The position numbers and the translations under genes were made by a program. This document shows, in pieces, positions 15,878-18,231 of a stretch of 18,231 nt of DNA. The notes under the pieces are model-generated. The model ran no database searches, was not told where the DNA came from, and saw only the letters and a list, made by a program, of their open reading frames with translations. The stretch is from Pseudomonadota bacterium. GTDB lineage: Bacteria; Pseudomonadota; Gammaproteobacteria; Burkholderiales; Burkholderiaceae. Position 1 is the stretch's first letter; the number at the start of each line of letters is the position of its first letter. The stretch covers positions 1-18,231 of the forward strand of contig CAUJJP010000092.1 of assembly GCA_963205525.1 (NCBI GenBank). The letters run 5' to 3'.

Positions 15878-16834
15878 CTAGAACGGGTTGTTGCGCACGC
15901 GGCTGACCGCCAGCGAGCCGAGCCGGCTCTGCGCCGCGTAACCCATGCGCAAGGTGTCGGCCCAGAGCCAGCTCACTGCATCGGCGCCGCTGACCAGGGT
16001 CTTGTTGCTGCAGTCCGGCAGCGCCGCGCTGCAGGCGGCGTCCTTCGCGTTGTTGAGGGCGAAGCTGCCCGGCGACTTGACCATCGCCTGCACCATCTCG
16101 TCGGCCAGCACCAGACCGACGAATCGGCCATCGTTGAGCACGTCCACGCGCAGGCCGGTGTTCAGCGCCGTCGTCAGCGCGCTCAGCAGCGCCGCCCGGT
16201 CGGTATCGGTGTTGGCTGCCTTCTGCGCCAGCGCATAGGGCGTAAGGCCGATGTCGGGCACCGTGGAGACGACCACCCGCGCCCCCGCCTCGACGAGCCG
16301 GTTGACCTGCGCGGCGAGCTGCTCACCGCGGTCGCGCGCCTGCGTCAGCAGGGCGTCGCGGCCGAGGTCCGGGAACTGCGCGTAGAGGTCGAGCACGTCG
16401 TTCGCCCCCACCAGCACCGTCACCAGGGTGCGGCCGGCGAAACCGGTGCCGGCGAGCTGGGCGTCGATCTGGGTCGCCAGATCGGCCACCCGGGCGCCGG
16501 CCTGCGCGCGCATGAAGGCCTGCGGCGACGCGACGTTTGAGGGGTTGCACTCGGCGAACACGAAACCGTAGACGCTGGCCACCGACTGCACCCAGATCGG
16601 CTGCGCCGCACAGTCCAGGCTGTTGTCGTCCTTGCGCACGTTGACCGCGTACTTGCGCCCATCGGCGGTGAGCACGCTGCTCTCGTCGCCGAAGACGATC
16701 ACGCGCTCGGCGTCGAAGGGGTCGATCTGCGAGGTGCCGCCACCGCAGGCGGCCAGCAGCAGCGCCGCCAGCGAAGCGGCCAGCAGGGCGGCCCGCGGCC
16801 GGCGCCGCATCGACAGGAATCCAGGAAAGCTCAT
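15878..16834 (-). CDS. SGNH/GDSL hydrolase-like lipoprotein with altered catalytic positions
   Basis: A 318-residue secreted protein. Its signal ends in LLAAC, a lipobox with C30, followed by GGG. RVIVFGDESSVL (GDE at 49-51) sits at the GDSL block I position, where the nucleophile serine usually follows GD; here Glu is there and Ser comes next. GAND at 143-146 matches block III (GxND). VVVSTVPDIGLTPYA and VLNDGRFVGLVLADE resemble SGNH lipases and esterases, and LWADTLRMGYAAQSRLG is at the block V position. That block normally has DxxH, but here it is D293-x-x-R296. Hence esterase activity is uncertain. The GGAG Shine-Dalgarno at 16840-16843 supports the ATG at 16834; M9 is an alternative. It lies 35 bp after the Sua5-type gene, with a small hairpin between. 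Confidence 0.75.
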   Translation of the reverse strand: MSFPGFLSMRRRPRAALLAASLAALLLAACGGGTSQIDPFDAERVIVFGDESSVLTADGRKYAVNVRKDDNSLDCAAQPIWVQSVASVYGFVFAECNPSNVASPQAFMRAQAGARVADLATQIDAQLAGTGFAGRTLVTVLVGANDVLDLYAQFPDLGRDALLTQARDRGEQLAAQVNRLVEAGARVVVSTVPDIGLTPYALAQKAANTDTDRAALLSALTTALNTGLRVDVLNDGRFVGLVLADEMVQAMVKSPGSFALNNAKDAACSAALPDCSNKTLVSGADAVSWLWADTLRMGYAAQSRLGSLAVSRVRNNPF

Positions 16835-16844
16835 CGTTTCTCCA

Positions 16845-16861
16845 CGTCCGCCAGGCGGACG
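16845..16861. other. Inverted repeat between the Sua5-type gene and the SGNH lipoprotein gene
   Basis: CGTCCGC-CAG-GCGGACG gives a perfect 7-bp stem with a 3-nt loop, lying just before the Shine-Dalgarno of the SGNH gene. It could be a weak terminator or attenuating hairpin for readthrough from the upstream gene. It has no T tract. Confidence 0.35.
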
Positions 16862-16869
16862 GCGTGTGG

Positions 16870-17853
16870 TCAGGCGGCGGCCCGGCGCAGGCGGTCGGCG
16901 ACCGCGGCCCAGTCCGGCTGCGCTGGCGGCGCCTCGATCCAGATCTCGGTCGCGCCGCCGGCGTCCAGCGCCCGCAGCACCGCGAACAGCTCGTGCGCCG
17001 CGGCCGGCGCCTGCTGCGGCATGGCCCGGAAGGCCGCCGCAGCGGGTGCCGAAAGCAGGCTGCGCGAATATACCGCCACCCCGCGCAGGCGCTGCGGCGC
17101 AGCCTGGGCGAGCGCGGCGCGCAGGGCGGGGGCATCGTCGAACAGGCGCACGCGCGCGCTCGGCGCGTAGTGCGACTCCAGGGTTCCGGAGGCGCGCGGG
17201 CGGCCGGCGTCGGGCGCGGCCAGCGGCGCTCCGAGCACAGATTCGATCTCGGACGCGAGCACGCTGCCCGGGCGCAGCAGGGCCGGCGCCCCGGCGCTGC
17301 AGTCGACGATGGTGGACTCAATGCCCAGCGTGCAATCGCCGCCGTCCAGCACCAGGAGCTCGGGGCCGAACTCCTGCCCCACGTGGGCGGCGCGCGTCGG
17401 GCTGACACGGCCGAAGCGGTTCGCGCTCGGCGCCGCTAGCCCAGGGACGCCGGCCGCCGCCGCGGCGCGCAGCAGCGCCTGCGCCACCGGGTGCGCCGGG
17501 CAGCGCAGGCCTATGCTGTCCTGGCCACCGGCGGCAGCGGCGCCAACGCCGGGGCGTCGGGGCAGGATCAGGGTCAGCGGCCCGGGCCAGAAGCGCGCCA
17601 TCAGCGCCTGCGCCTGCGCGCCAGGTGTGGCGCAGAAATGGAGTGCGGCGTGTGCATCGGCCACGTGCACGATCAGCGGGTGATCCGCCGGCCGGCCCTT
17701 GGCGGCGAAGATGGCGGCCACCGCCGCGTCCTCGTCGGCGCGTGCAGCCAGGCCGTAGACGGTCTCGGTGGGAAAGGCCAGCAGGCGGCCGGCCGCCAGT
17801 TCGCGCGCGGCCTGGGCCTGCGCGGCCGGATCGCTGCCGTCGAGCACGGGCAT
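16870..17853 (-). CDS. tsaC: L-threonylcarbamoyladenylate synthase, Sua5 type
   Basis: Makes threonylcarbamoyl-AMP from threonine, bicarbonate and ATP, the first step of tRNA t6A synthesis. The 327-residue length indicates the two-domain Sua5/TsaC2 form rather than the short TsaC. The YrdC domain (about 1-205) contains PTETVYGL at 28-35, KGRPADHPLIVHV from 52, RFWPGPLTL, SANRFGRVSPT at 143-153, GIESTIVD and RPGSV. A linker with SHYAPSARVRLFD (about 225-237) leads to the C-terminal Sua5 domain. TsaB, from the later step of the same pathway, is encoded about 2.5 kb away. It starts 8 nt after the purK stop and so is probably co-transcribed with it. Confidence 0.93.
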   Translation of the reverse strand: MPVLDGSDPAAQAQAARELAAGRLLAFPTETVYGLAARADEDAAVAAIFAAKGRPADHPLIVHVADAHAALHFCATPGAQAQALMARFWPGPLTLILPRRPGVGAAAAGGQDSIGLRCPAHPVAQALLRAAAAAGVPGLAAPSANRFGRVSPTRAAHVGQEFGPELLVLDGGDCTLGIESTIVDCSAGAPALLRPGSVLASEIESVLGAPLAAPDAGRPRASGTLESHYAPSARVRLFDDAPALRAALAQAAPQRLRGVAVYSRSLLSAPAAAAFRAMPQQAPAAAHELFAVLRALDAGGATEIWIEAPPAQPDWAAVADRLRRAAA

Positions 17854-17861
17854 GCGCGAAC

Positions 17862-18231
17862 CTACGGCGGCGGCAGGCCGAGCAGCGCGCAGGCCTGCTG
17901 CGCCGTCGCCCGCGCCTGGTCGGCGCTGGCGCCGACCAGGGTCAGATGCCCCATCTTGCGGCCAGGCCGCGCCTGCGCCTTGCCGTACAGGTGCAGCCGG
18001 GCGCCCGGCAGGGCGAGCACGGCAGCCCAGTCGGGGCTGCGCGGCGGCCGGTCTGCACCGTCGGCGAACCAGAGATCGCCCAGCAGGTTGAGCATCACGG
18101 CCGGCGAGTGCTGGCGCGGCATGGGCAGCGGCAGCCCGGCCAGCGTGCGCACCTGCAGGTCGAACTGCGAGAGGTCGCAGGCATCGATGCTGTAGTGGCC
18201 CGAGTTGTGCGGCCGCGGCGCCATCTCGTTG
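17862..18231 (-). CDS. purK: N5-carboxyaminoimidazole ribonucleotide synthase, C-terminal part (cut by window edge)
   Basis: PurK carboxylates AIR to N5-CAIR with ATP and bicarbonate in purine synthesis. Only about 123 C-terminal residues are inside the window. The visible start [18 protein letters not shown] is the highly conserved ATP-grasp segment of PurK ([12 protein letters not shown]). SQFDLQVR, the GDLW segment and [18 protein letters not shown] are also classic PurK C-terminal motifs. The first full codons are at the right edge, so the gene continues beyond 18231. The stop TAG is at 17862-17864. purE is probably further upstream, outside the window. Confidence 0.96.
   Translation of the reverse strand, partial: NEMAPRPHNSGHYSIDACDLSQFDLQVRTLAGLPLPMPRQHSPAVMLNLLGDLWFADGADRPPRSPDWAAVLALPGARLHLYGKAQARPGRKMGHLTLVGASADQARATAQQACALLGLPPP

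Noticed and set aside
15871..15888. Near-palindrome ACCCGcTCTAGAaCGGGT over the SGNH gene stop codon, as a terminator
   Set aside because: The stem is only 5 bp before a mismatch and no T tract follows in either direction.

Overview
The window is a chromosomal block of very high GC content (above 70% by eye). Its core genes point to a betaproteobacterium of the Burkholderiales/Rhodocyclales type. The pointers are the order transglycosylase, NDUFA9-like protein, glutathione transferase and cca, a FolM-like pteridine reductase overlapping folB and ttcA, and tsaB-rimI-uracil-DNA glycosylase. The taxonomic call is inference from gene content and residue patterns. I see no phage, plasmid, CRISPR, rRNA or tRNA genes. 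Almost all of the window is ordinary housekeeping sequence with very short gaps.

Layout. At 1-2161 (+) lie the 3' part of a soluble lytic transglycosylase whose 5' part is broken or out of frame, an NDUFA9-type NAD(P)-binding protein and a glutathione S-transferase. A roughly 270-bp nested-palindrome element (2161-2428) separates these from cca (2452-3681, +). On the minus strand, 3791-5120 holds a MidA/NDUFAF7-type methyltransferase followed by a small DUF2905 membrane protein. Divergent from it is a tight plus-strand operon (5142-7886): pteridine reductase, folB, ttcA and a DUF4136 lipoprotein, all with overlapping start and stop codons. A DUF6279 lipoprotein (-) and glmU (+) are divergent and share overlapping start codons. 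The minus-strand operon 14342-10282 runs tsaB, rimI, family-4 uracil-DNA glycosylase, then a PAS-PAS-GGDEF-EAL protein, again with overlapping junctions. dacB (14375-15844, +) is divergent from tsaB. The right end (-) carries purK (cut by the window edge), a Sua5-type threonylcarbamoyl-AMP synthase and an SGNH-like lipoprotein.

How the genes fit together. FolM and FolB belong to pterin/folate metabolism. TsaB and the Sua5-type enzyme both act in tRNA t6A synthesis, and cca and ttcA also act on tRNA. GlmU, DacB and the transglycosylase act on the cell wall. The NDUFA9-like and NDUFAF7-like proteins are both relatives of mitochondrial complex I accessory or assembly proteins.

The least explained sequence is in the gaps. 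Three of the four convergent gene junctions carry short tandem repeats with an 11-bp (or 13-bp) period. In each case a copy of the plus-strand gene's TGA stop codon is reiterated, most strikingly after glmU: ten 11-bp units, nine of which begin with TGA, fill the whole gap. The other notable non-coding object is the nested palindrome before cca. Two proteins carry substitutions at family catalytic positions: the SGNH-like lipoprotein and the EAL domain.
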